Shown one piece after another: positions 8,644 to 19,200 of a stretch of DNA of 64,000 nt (its first letter is position 1; the number at the start of each line of letters is the position of its first letter). The position numbers and the translations under genes are program-made. The notes beneath the pieces were generated by a model. That model was given only the letters and a program-made list of their open reading frames with translations. It was not told the DNA's origin and made no database searches. The DNA is from Bathymodiolus brooksi (Eukaryota > Mollusca > Bivalvia > Mytilida > Modiolidae). The stretch covers positions 18,226,886-18,290,885 of the forward strand of contig OY804590.1 of NCBI GenBank assembly GCA_963680875.1, given 5' to 3'.

Positions 8644-10877
8644 TTAATCGTATTTTACAAAATACATGACAGAATGGTCCTTATTTGCGTTGCACATAAT
8701 CAGTGCTGATTCTATTGTATCAAAGTACATACTGATTGGTCGTGGTTCCTGTCCGTAATGCAGATAATACTTCTTCAGCTCAAACTCTTTGCTGCATTGA
8801 CCATCAACAAAAATGACAACAATTTTATTCTCGTTTTCGTATGATGCAAAAACGTTGCCATAACTATCAACTGATAGACATTTTGGGCGATCCATACGAT
8901 CATGCTTGAATACCCACAATTCCTCCCCGGAAGTCGTACAACAACTAATACTGCTATATCCGGTGTAATAGATTCTGCCTTGCCACGTGTCTATTGAGTG
9001 GTGGATTGTTTGAACTCTTGTAATTGGCAGACGATCTTCAACTCGACCATGCATGTCCATAACCTGAATGCCATGTCGAGACAATAAATAACCTTCGAAG
9101 ATTCCGTATATATAGAATTTTCCATCCATAAAGGATATTCCGTTGCATTCGAAAAACTCCAGATGAATTCTTTTCTCTATTCGACTTGTTACAATGTTTA
9201 AAATCTCAATATAAATACCAAATGTAACTGCCACTCGATCGCTATCGAGCACGGTGAAATCTCGCAGTGGATCGCTCACCCGGAGGTTTCGGTATACGTA
9301 AGTGTCCTTGTTATGTATAACCAATTTCTTGTTTTCGGTGTCGATGAAGATCAGTCTTCCATTTGGAAGCATTTTACAGTTAGACACGTTTGATGTCCAT
9401 TTATGTCCTATTTTTACTTTTTTCTTTTGCATTATTCTGATACCAGATATTCCGGATCGACTAGTCATTACGATTTCCGGCAAAGGTTCGTCCATCATTC
9501 TAAGTGTTGTCCTAGTTCATTTTCTGGTAAGACCTGGACGTTTGATAATCTCTGCGTTGTTTCTATGATTTCTCTTTTCTGTGCCAGAGGACGCTTATGT
9601 TTGTTTGTTGTACCTCTCTTTGAATCGGACCTAACTACCCGCTTATTAGTAGGCGTGGTTTTCGTTCGGATTTCAGTTCGTGTCGTTTTCGGTTCCGTCT
9701 TCTCTGTTTCGTTTCGCCTGTTTTCTACCATTACTGGAAACTTCGGATTTAGACGCGTATTGACTGTCACTTACCCAAATGTCCGAATTTCGTCGATGAA
9801 CATGTTCAAATCTTGATTAATTTTGACGTCCATGTCTATGGCATAGATATTTTCTGTCAAAGCATTAATTGATCGTTTCATTCGGCGTACCTGTTTATCA
9901 CTTTCTCTTATGGCCAGTATAGTGTTTGCCTGAAATGGTGAATTGTCATTCCTTGCAGTGCCAGTTTTCATATGATGAATTTCCGTCTTGCCTTTTTGTA
10001 ACTTTTCAATTGTATTTGAAACGTTTTCCTCCACCTGTCGAAATTTTGATTCCAACGAGTTCAGCAGCATTCTTTCCACGTCATCAAGATGCTTGTTGAG
10101 TCTTGCCCGAATTTCTTTGATTTGAAATTCAATTGATAACTTTTGCTTTTGAGTTGTAGCAAAATGTTCTGCTATTTCGGAAAGTGCCCTGTCAACCTTT
10201 CTATTGAGATCATCTAACGTTATACCCACATCATCACGTGACGTCAGGCCTTTCGAAAACTTCTTAACGTCTTCTAGTAACTGACCTACTTCGCTTTGTG
10301 TTGTTGCTGTGCTCTTCTTTGACTTTGGTGATTTTACAACGTTATAGAGAACGTGTTCATGTACATTCTGTAAATCTGCTGAAGATGGTCTGTATGTGTC
10401 TAGTGTATTATTGTCTTGTGATCCTGAATCATCTAATAGACTATTGCTTTGATCGTTTGTTTTCTCTAATGGTAGGTTGTATTCTCCCACGCCATCTTCA
10501 AGTTGAAAATCACGACTTGATGTCAGAGGATTTCCGTAGTTGATTGATTCGTTGTCAACTCGACCTTTATGGGTTTTTGTGCCTGTGGCTTTTAAATATT
10601 TAGTGAAAGTGTTTTCTTCCCCAGTTTCCACTGCCATTTTGACATATTTTGTGAAAGTATTCTCTTCATCATTCAGCACAACAGTTTCTTTCGTCGACTG
10701 TTGTTCACGGCTTCCATCTTGAAGTGATGATGACAAATACTTTTTAGCATCTTCGATTGGAACAAATTTCGGACATTTAAAATGGTCATCCTGTGCACAT
10801 CGTGCACATACGGTTGTATTGTGCCCCAAACAAAACAGGTCTAGCTTCATCCCATGCGCATCGCATCTTCGAGACAT
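8644..10877 (-). CDS. B-box / coiled-coil / beta-propeller protein (TRIM-like), two exons
   Basis: Exon 1 (10,877-9,775) starts MSRRCDAHG and encodes a B-box zinc finger with eight possible ligands (C5, H8, C16, H19, C24, C27, H32, C35), an acidic linker with the motif ENTFTKY twice (72 and 88), and a long coiled coil (about 195-350). No RING is seen. The frame meets TAA at 9,773-9,771, but this lies inside an excellent splice donor (TTTGG|GTAAGT). Two acceptors keep phase: CACTTAG with exon 2 from 9,499, or AACTAG with exon 2 from 9,511. Exon 2, to 8,644, begins near MMDEPLPEIV and encodes a 284-residue NHL-like propeller with repeated strands such as CKMLPNGRLIFID. The joined product is about 652-656 residues. 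Such proteins often act in ubiquitin-linked or RNA-linked innate responses; the role here is unknown. It faces the HldE-like gene. Splicing is inferred, not observed. Confidence 0.78.
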
Positions 10878-10993
10878 TTCTTACTTCTATAATATCCCTT
10901 TTGTAGAAGAGATGATTGCAAGGTTTCATCTGAAATTGATTAGTTATGGATTATGTGTATTTAATGACCTTTTCAATAATCTTTTCAATCCCT

Positions 10994-11038
10994 CCAGAGT
11001 TATAGTTCCTTGCTCTCATCAAGGAACGATAACTCTGG
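10994..11038. repeat. Perfect-looped hairpin upstream of the B-box gene
   Basis: Arms of 19 bases (CCAGAGTTATAGTTCCTTG and its complement) with one mismatch enclose a 7-base loop. It lies about 120 bases upstream of the B-box start codon. It may be a small foldback element or a structured 5' element. Confidence 0.6.
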
Positions 11039-11191
11039 TAGCGATTGTAATGTTTCAGCTATATTGAGGTGTTGAGCTATATTGTTCGAGCAACCCATAG
11101 TACACAGAATAATCTAACGAAGCATGCAACAATATGAAGCTGGGTTGTGCAGTCTGTTTCTGCTGTGTAGATTACAAAAAAGGGTGCACTC

Positions 11192-11466
11192 CAGGGGCGG
11201 ATCCAGGATTTCAAGTTAGGGGGGGCGCACTTAAAAAAATTGCGCCGAGCGGAGGGAGGCGCGAAAATTTTTGGGGTATTCCGTGTGAAAAATCACGATT
11301 TTACGCCACAAAATCATATTTTTCCAATTTTAGGGGGGGCGCGCGAAATTTTTGGGGTATTTCATGTGAAAAATCACGATTTTACGCCAAAAAAATCATA
11401 TTTTTTCCAATTTTAGGTGGGGCGCGCGCCGGGTGCGCCCCCCCCCCCCCCCCGAATCCGCCCCTG
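11192..11466. mobile_element. hAT-type MITE with 5-bp target duplication CACTC
   Basis: The ends are CAGGGGCGGATCC and GAATCCGCCCCTG in inverted orientation, flanked on both sides by CACTC (11,187-11,191 and 11,467-11,471). The interior has two near-identical 80-base segments rich in AAAATCACGATTTTACGCC and a C run near the right end. Relatives with their own 5-bp duplications lie at 21,835-23,279 and 25,864-26,037. Confidence 0.85.
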
Positions 11467-11539
11467 CACTCGATTCGCAGCCGCAAGTGGTAAAGTTTAC
11501 CAGTTGCTTGTCCATGGTCGGTTCTCTACGGCTTCTTCC

Positions 11540-11625
11540 ACCACTAAAACTGGTCGCTATGATATAGCTGAAATATTGTTGAAAGTGGCGTTAAACACAA
11601 TAAATCATCAATCAAAATCAATCTG
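11540..11625 (+). mobile_element. SINE 3' tail fragment
   Basis: It contains GATATAGCTGAAATATTGTT and AGTGGCGTTAAACAC followed by an AATCA-rich tail, the 3' end shared by the window's SINEs. The 5' part is not recognisable. Confidence 0.65.
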
Positions 11626-12414
11626 TTTCTGCTTACTTCTACGCTGGTAATTGGACTTCTTCTGTACTTTAAGTTAGATCATGGGATCTTTTTCCGATTC
11701 CACCTAATGATGCCCATCAAATTAAGATCAAACTAGGCAGGTAGTAAGACCGTGAAGTTAAAATGAGCTTATATGTTGATGTTCCAAGTTGGTTACCGTT
11801 TCAAGTGTTATTACCTTTCTTAGTTCATTTGGCCAAAAGCCATCTGAGCATTTGTCATTACTTCGCGTCCGTCGTCGCAAAAAGTTTAAAAAAAATGATC
11901 TCTTTAAAACCACTGCACAAATTTGAAACCAAAGTTGAGCTGAATCATCCTTATCATGTCTGCTTTCAAAATAGTGTTCGATTATTCTGCCAATCACTCA
12001 GCATGCATGGCTGCTGTTACCATAAATAGAGCATATGAAGGAATAAAAAACACATACTGGACCAGAAATTACACGTCTTGTCATCAAATGAGCAGAAATA
12101 TGGACATTTTAATTAGCAGTATCCCATATGATAAGAGGTTTCATGGTATTTGACGAAAGTATTTAATTTGGGATAATTTCGACACATAACTCATTTGAAA
12201 ATCTTCTCTTCCTAAACTAATTAGCTCTACTTTCCCAATTGTGTCCGTCCGACAGCCCCGCTCTCCTTCCAAGATGGCTGCCGTTACTACAACAAATTTA
12301 CTTATAATATTAGATCAGGTTTGATTTAAGTCAAAATTAGCCGACGGTTTAATGACAATGAATCGTCAATATTATTCCTGGTTTTTTTCTGAGAAATTGT
12401 TCTTTCATCCGAAC
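11626..12414. other. Unassigned AT-rich stretch
   Basis: No gene or repeat I can support. Short open frames on both strands lack any recognisable motif or coding bias. Confidence 0.5.
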
Positions 12415-12646
12415 GGGACCGTTGTCGTCGTGCACATCACCCTGACTAAAGTTGTGAGTTCGAATACCACTCAGGGCGAGGTGTACTCGATACAACATTA
12501 TGTGACAAAGTTTGTCAATGACTTGTGGCAAGTCGGTGGTTTTCTCCGGGTACTCTGATTTCATCCACCAATAAAACTGACCGCCACGATATGACTGAAA
12601 TATTGTTGAAAGTGGTGTTAAACACTATAACCCTAATCCTAACCCC
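12415..12646 (+). mobile_element. SINE copy with shortened 5' region
   Basis: It has the B-box-like GAGTTCGAATACC, then the body (GTGTACTCGATACAAC, CAAGTCGGTGGTTTTCTCCG) and the tail GAAATATTGTTGAAAGTGG, ending in CCCTAATCCTAACCCC. Part of the tRNA-like head is missing compared with the copy at 29,365. Confidence 0.8.
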
Positions 12647-13228
12647 TTTCATTCCATTTATAACGATTATGCAAATTAGGGTTTTTTAATTGTAAAAAAT
12701 CATATTAAAATCTTCTACTCAGTAACAATTGACGCAACTAAAACCAAATTGGATTGCGTGGTCCATTTTAAAAAGTATGTCCTACAGCTCTGTCCTCCAT
12801 TCAAAATTACCATCACTACTCAAAATCGGAATTTCTTTAATTTGTCATTGCTGCTATATTTTTAGTCCAAATTACCCCAAATTTCAACAGATGATGCATG
12901 ACAAGGAGTTGTTCAACATATCTGCCGAGTTTTAGCAAGTATTTGTTTTTATTTTACTTACTCGATCCGTTACTGCTGGGAATGCCACGTACGTTGTCCC
13001 AATTCACGCACTTCGTAACTGGGACATTTTTCTGCGCGAACTGATTGTTTTTATAATATATTATGGAGTTTGAAAATCGTTGTCAAGTTAAAGATGTGCT
13101 AACTTGATCTTTATTCAAAAGATTGGTTTGATTATATTTAAATACTAGTATGCAAATTAAAATTAATTGAATATTATAATATTTCAATCCAAACCGAAAC
13201 AACTTTATTTTTTATTTATAATTTTATA
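12647..13228. other. Unassigned AT-rich stretch
   Basis: AT-rich non-coding DNA with no gene or repeat I recognise. Confidence 0.5.
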
Positions 13229-13602
13229 CAGTACAAGGCCGTAACTAGGATCTCATTTCCAGTGAGGCAAGCCCTTGGGATCTGGGGACCGTCCATAACC
13301 CCATCAGATACAGAACAGAGCCCTTGTAGGGGTCCTGGGAGCAAACCCCCCCCCCCCCCCCCCCGAAGTTCCGGCTTTATTTAAAACTGCAAGGGTATTT
13401 TGGCTATAAAAATGATCGTAAACATGTATTTAAAGTGGTTGTTTTAGTAGTTCATCCAACTGATACATGGTATTCATGGCTTTAAAAAGAAGGAAATCAT
13501 GTATTGGTTATGTGTTCAATGAAAAAAGCAAATCGAAATAAATTCAACACTGTAGTACGACAATGTGCGATACATGTAGTAGGTATGATTTGAAAATGTG
13601 AA

Positions 13603-14112
13603 TTGTCATTCAAACTGCAGTGTTCCAATTTTCCCGTATCCCGTTTCGTCAAATCGTCTTAGAATGTTTTCTCTGCTCACATTAAAATCTCTGAGAATAT
13701 GGAGCATGGCCAAACCACACAACCTTTTTTCGCCCATTGTAGCTCTTCCCCACATTTTGAGTCTACGAAGAGATGAGAATGATCTTGCAGAGCAAACACT
13801 AGTTACGGGGAGTATCAACAGAATTATGAAGGTACGCTTAATATTGAGGTAAAAGTCTTTATGCGCGTAACTCAGAGATTGCTGTAGAGAAATAGAGATA
13901 TTTTCAAACCCATCAAGGAATTTAATTCTCCATCTGGCTATTCATGGTCTCCAGGTAGCTAAATCAGGCAAATCTTCCCGAAAGACAGTCGACAACTCAT
14001 CTATCACCGAATCTACCAAGTGATCGAACTTGCTGGGTATCAGATACTGACCAAACATCATTTGTCGCTGATCAACAGGGAATCTGCGCTCGGGTTCATT
14101 GTTAACGTGGTC
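13603..14112 (-). pseudogene. hAT transposase C-terminal half with internal stop
   Basis: Reading the minus strand from about 14,112 gives one frame to the stop at 13,603: RRFPVDQRQMMFGQYLIPSK, then LSTVFREDLPDLATW, an in-frame TGA near 13,944, then RWRIKF and the hallmark dimerisation region LPVTSVCSARSFSSLRRLK, followed by MGEKRLCGLAMLHILRD. This pattern is typical of the hAT C-terminal dimerisation domain of ZMYM1-like transposases. The N-terminal catalytic part was not found, and the 48-bp array lies where upstream coding would be. A dead remnant. Confidence 0.85.
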
Positions 14113-14205
14113 AAGAAAGACAAATTACATTGTTGTTCGCCATAATTGTTCGGCAGAATTTTGACATTTGGGTTATCTATGTGAACATGTCTACCTACCC
14201 TTCTC

Positions 14206-14502
14206 CATGGTTGCAACATAACTTCCATTGTGTCTGTATAATTAGCGATCTAGCGAAAGGGCAACATAACTTCCATTGTGTCTACATAATTAGCGCTCTA
14301 GCGAAAGGGAAACATAACTTCCATTGTGTCTGTATAATTAGCGCTCTAGCGAAAGGGCAACATAACTTCTATTGTGTCTACATAATTAGCGCTCTAGCGA
14401 AAGGGCAACATAACTTCCATTGTGTCTACATAATTAACGCTCTAGCGAAAGGGCAACATAACTTCCAGTGTGTCTACATAATTAGCGCTCTAGCGAAAGG
14501 TT
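14206..14502. repeat. 48-bp minisatellite, about 6 units, inside the hAT element
   Basis: The unit contains GGGCAACATAACTTCCATTG and ATTAGCGCTCTAGCGAAAG. Six units lie head to tail with few substitutions. The period is a multiple of 3, so an open frame (GQHNFHCVYIISALAK repeated) runs through it and should not be taken as a gene. Confidence 0.9.
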
Positions 14503-14848
14503 CTGAAAATTCCTCACCCGTTCTAAGTCCTTTTAACGTATTGAGTGTATTTTGGGCCTCGTCAAATGCAACAACCATCTCGCAATTTGTCCTTTGAAGA
14601 AAAAGTGTTAAGGGTTTCAAAAATGACAGAACATACTAGGCTACCATACTAGCTGACCACTAGCTTTTGATTTGGTATCACCGCTACTTTTGCCTTCAAT
14701 TTGTATGAGTAATTCATAGATTTTTGAACAGTTTGTGATAATTGCTGAAAAAGAATCAACACCTTTGTAAATCACTTATTAAAAACAAATTTACGGAATT
14801 TTTAGTGAGGCAATTGTCTCACTTGCCCCAATGATAGTTACGGCCTTG

Positions 14849-15869
14849 CAATATCAATGAAATTAAATAATTATTAAATCATTAAAGAACCTTGGACAGC
14901 CATAATTTGAATGACAGATCGACTTCCGGCGGTTGGTTATATATTTCATAAAAGCGTGCCGTGTGCAAAGATGCGTCACCCCCCCTGATTGATACTAATA
15001 ATATAGAAATAAAGAAATGTTATAGAAAATAAATTTGTAAACAGAAAGTTAGAAAAAGGGGGGTGGTCCGTGCTACGAGAGCCTGTGTTTTTAGCCACCT
15101 TAAAAATGACGATCGATATTAAATTGATCACACGGTAACATAACATGTTTATCCGTTCCCTACGGTTCCCGTGGAGGGAACTATTGGCTTGCTGTTGATC
15201 ATCAGTTCATCAATCGTATTTTACGTTACCACTTTTAACAGGAAAACGTTTTAAGATCATGAAATTATATTTTGTAGAGGAGTATTGCATACTGAAGGGC
15301 TGTATGCAAACTATATGTTTTGCAAATGTCAAGATGACTGAACGGTGGCAATTTTGAATATATTTTGCAGTATGGGTCATCTATCGCTCAGCGATACTTA
15401 TACTTATCTCTCTTGTCGATACAATATTTTTCCCGAATACGATGTAAGCAGATATGGTTGTCCTCACGGAGCACCTATTATTGTAAGAAGAACTTTTAAT
15501 CCTGATATTTTTTTTATTTCCTCTTGGAAAAGTAATAATCTACATTTTTCCTTAAAGAAAATTAAATGACACAGATGAAAAAAAATTCCTTAGGGAATTT
15601 AAACAAATTTCCCATAAGAAATTTGAGCGAAATTTCGACTGTTCTCCCACAGCAGGTGGTATTGCGAACAAAAATTGGAAAATATTTCATAAATATATTG
15701 AACAAATATAATACAATTTTGAGAGTCGAATATTAAAATAACGAAACCGAATTTGTAATCCATGACAATTACAAACTTATCCTGGACACTATTATATGTA
15801 AATCTAACGACCATTCGAATAGTTTTTGGTCGTGCATATTAAGCTCAGTTTTGTCAGCTGATCAAACCA
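14849..15869. other. Unassigned AT-rich stretch
   Basis: No supportable gene. Short open frames such as that at 15,345-15,569 lack recognisable motifs. A C run near 14,980 and a G run near 15,058 are the only compositional marks. Confidence 0.5.
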
Positions 15870-16110
15870 CATGGTTAGCGTGCTCGCCTCGAGTGTGGTA
15901 GATCGTGGGTTCGAGCCCCGATCAGGTCAAATCAAAGACTATACAATTGGTATTTGTTGCTTCTCCGTTAAGCACGCAGCATTAAGGAGAAAGAGCAAAG
16001 ATTGGTTGGCTCGGAATCAGGATAATGTGTCAGGGTGGGACAACATGTCTGTCCGCGTGCTGTTGTTTCAGTGAGCTAGCACTATAAAAATACATCTAAG
16101 CGTGTTGTTC
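15870..16110 (+). mobile_element. Second tRNA-derived SINE type
   Basis: Clear RNA polymerase III boxes: A box TGGTTAGCGTG at about 15,872 and B box GGGTTCGAGCC at about 15,908, in tRNA-like spacing. The body includes AAAGATTGGTTGGCTCGGAA and ends TGAGCTAGCACTATAAAAAT. A second copy lies on the minus strand at 53,615-53,834. The head differs from the window's main SINE. Confidence 0.8.
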
Positions 16111-16139
16111 TACTACAAAGCGGACCTCGTCATCATTTC

Positions 16140-16200
16140 ATTGAAAATATACTTGTTCTCGCCATGATATAGCTGAAAAAAATTGGCGTTAAGAACACAA
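16140..16200 (+). mobile_element. SINE tail remnant abutting the 72-bp array
   Basis: CCATGATATAGCTGAAA and GGCGTTAAGAACAC match the 3' end of the main SINE. The 72-bp array begins directly after it. Confidence 0.5.
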
Positions 16201-16204
16201 ACAA

Positions 16205-19200
16205 GACAAGACCCAAAAGAAAAACGACAAACAATGATATACAAACACTACATATATAGAAAACAAAAGATTGAGCAACACGAACCACAAGAAAAACGAC
16301 AAACAATGATATACAAACACTACATATATAGTAAACAAAAGATTGAGCAACACGAACCACAAGAAAAACGACAAACAATGATATACAAACACTACATATA
16401 TAGAAAACAAAAGATTGAGCAACACGAACCACAAGAAAAACGACAAACAATGATATACAAACACTACATATATAGAAAACAAAAGATTGAGCAACACGAA
16501 CCACAAGAAAAACGACAAACAATGATATACAAACATTACATATATAGAAAACAAAAGATTGAGCAACACGAACCACAAGAAAAACGACAAACAATGATAT
16601 ACAAACACTACATATATAGAAAACAAAAGATTGAGCAACACGAACCACAAGAAAAACGACAAACAATGATATACAAACACTACATATATAGAAAACAAAA
16701 GATTGAGCAACACGAACCACAAGAAAAACGACAAACAATGATATACAAACACTACATATATAGAAAACAAAAGATTGAGCAACACGAACCACAAGAAAAA
16801 CGACAAACAATGATATACAAACACTACATATATAGAAAACAAAAGATTGAGCAACACGAACCACAAGAAAAACGACAAACAATGATATACAAACACTACA
16901 TATATAGAAAACAAAAGATTGAGCAACACGAACCACAAGAAAAACGACAAACAATGATATACAAACACTACATATATAGAAAACAAAAGATTGAGCAACA
17001 CGAACCACAAGAAAAACGACAAACAATGATATACAAACACTACATATATAGAAAACAAAAGATTGAGCAACACGAACCACAAGAAAAACGACAAACAATG
17101 ATATACAAACACTACATATATAGAAAACAAAAGATTGAGCAACACGAACCACAAGAAAAACGACAAACAATGATATACAAACACTACATATATAGAAAAC
17201 AAAAGATTGAGCAACACGAACCACAAGAAAAACGACAAACAATGATATACAAACACTACATATATAGAAAACAAAAGATTGAGCAACACGAACCACAAGA
17301 AAAACGACAAACAATGATATACAAACACTACATATATAGAAAACAAAAGATTGAGCAACACGAACCACAAGAAAAACGACAAACAATGATATACAAACAC
17401 TACATATATAGAAAACAAAAGATTGAGCAACACGAACCACAAGAAAAACGACAAACAATGATATACAAACACTACATATATAGAAAACAAAAGATTGAGC
17501 AACACGAACCACAAGAAAAACGACAAACAATGATATACAAACACTACATATATAGAAAACAAAAGATTGAGCAACACGAACCACAAGAAAAACGACAAAC
17601 AATGATATACAAACACTACATATATAGAAAACAAAAGATTGAGAAACACGAACCACAAGAAAAACGACAAACAATGATATACAAACACTACATATAGAAA
17701 ACAAAAGATTGAGCAACACGAACCACAAGAAAAACGACAAACAATGATATACAAACACTACATATATAGAAAACAAAAGATTGAGCAACACGAACCACAA
17801 GAAAAACGACAAACAATGATATACAAACACTACATATATAGAAAACAAAAGATTGAGCAACACGAACCACAAGAAAAACGACAAACAATGATATACAAAC
17901 ACTACATATATAGAAAACAAAAGATTGAGCAACACGAACCACAAGAAAAACGACAAACAATGATATACAAACACTACATATATAGAAAACAAAAGATTGA
18001 GCAACACGAACCACAAGAAAAACGACAAACAATGATATACAAACACTACATATATAGAAAACAAAAGATTGAGCAACACGAACCACAAGAAAAACGACAA
18101 ACAATGATATACAAACACTACATATATAGAAAACAAAAGATTGAGCAACACGAACCACAAGAAAAACGACAAACAATGATATACAAACACTACATATATA
18201 GAAAACAAAAGATTGAGCAACACGAACCACAAGAAAAACGACAAACAATGATATACAAACACTACATATATAGAAAACAAAAGATTGAGCAACACGAACC
18301 ACAAGAAAAACGACAAACAATGATATACAAACACTACATATATAGAAAACAAAAGATTGAGCAACACGAACCACAAGAAAAACGACAAACAATGATATAC
18401 AAACACTACATATATAGAAAACAAAAGATTGAGCAACACGAACCACAAGAAAAACGACAAACAATGATATACAAACACTACATATATAGAAAACAAAAGA
18501 TTGAGCAACACGAACCACAAGAAAAACGACAAACAATGATATACAAACACTACATATATAGAAAACAAAAGATTGAGCAACACGAACCACAAGAAAAACG
18601 ACAAACAATGATATACAAACACTACATATATAGAAAACAAAAGATTGAGCAACACGAACCACAAGAAAAACGACAAACAATGATATACAAACACTACATA
18701 TATAGAAAACAAAAGATTGAGCAACACGAACCACAAGAAAAACGACAAACAATGATATACAAACACTACATATATAGAAAACAAAAGATTGAGCAACACG
18801 AACCACAAGAAAAACGACAAACAATGATATACAAACACTACATATATAGAAAACAAAAGATTGAGCAACACGAACCACAAGAAAAACGACAAACAATGAT
18901 ATACAAACACTACATATATAGAAAACAAAAGATTGAGCAACACGAACCACAAGAAAAACGACAAACAATGATATACAAACACTACATATATAGAAAACAA
19001 AAGATTGAGCAACACGAACCACAAGAAAAACGACAAACAATGATATACAAACACTACATATATAGAAAACAAAAGATTGAGCAACACGAACCACAAGAAA
19101 AACGACAAACAATGATATACAAACACTACATATATAGAAAACAAAAGATTGAGCAACACGAACCACAAGAAAAACGACAAACAATGATATACAAACACTA

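Larger units (their letters stand above)
13234..14848 (-). mobile_element. Decayed hAT transposon with terminal inverted repeats
   Basis: Ends CAAGGCCGTAACTA (13,234) and TAGTTACGGCCTTG (14,835-14,848) are a perfect 14-bp inverted repeat, flanked by CAGTA and CAATA, a 4/5 match to a 5-bp target duplication. The interior holds the C-terminal half of a hAT transposase on the minus strand (13,603-14,112), a C run at about 13,348, and a 48-bp minisatellite. The left subterminal sequence (GGGACCGTCCAT to the C run) resembles the subterminal part of the element at 21,835, tying the two TIR families together. Confidence 0.85.

Noticed and set aside
9495..9770. 91-residue basic frame between the two B-box gene exons
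   Set aside because: It lies within the inferred intron. It could be coding if that intron is retained, but it ends before the propeller frame.
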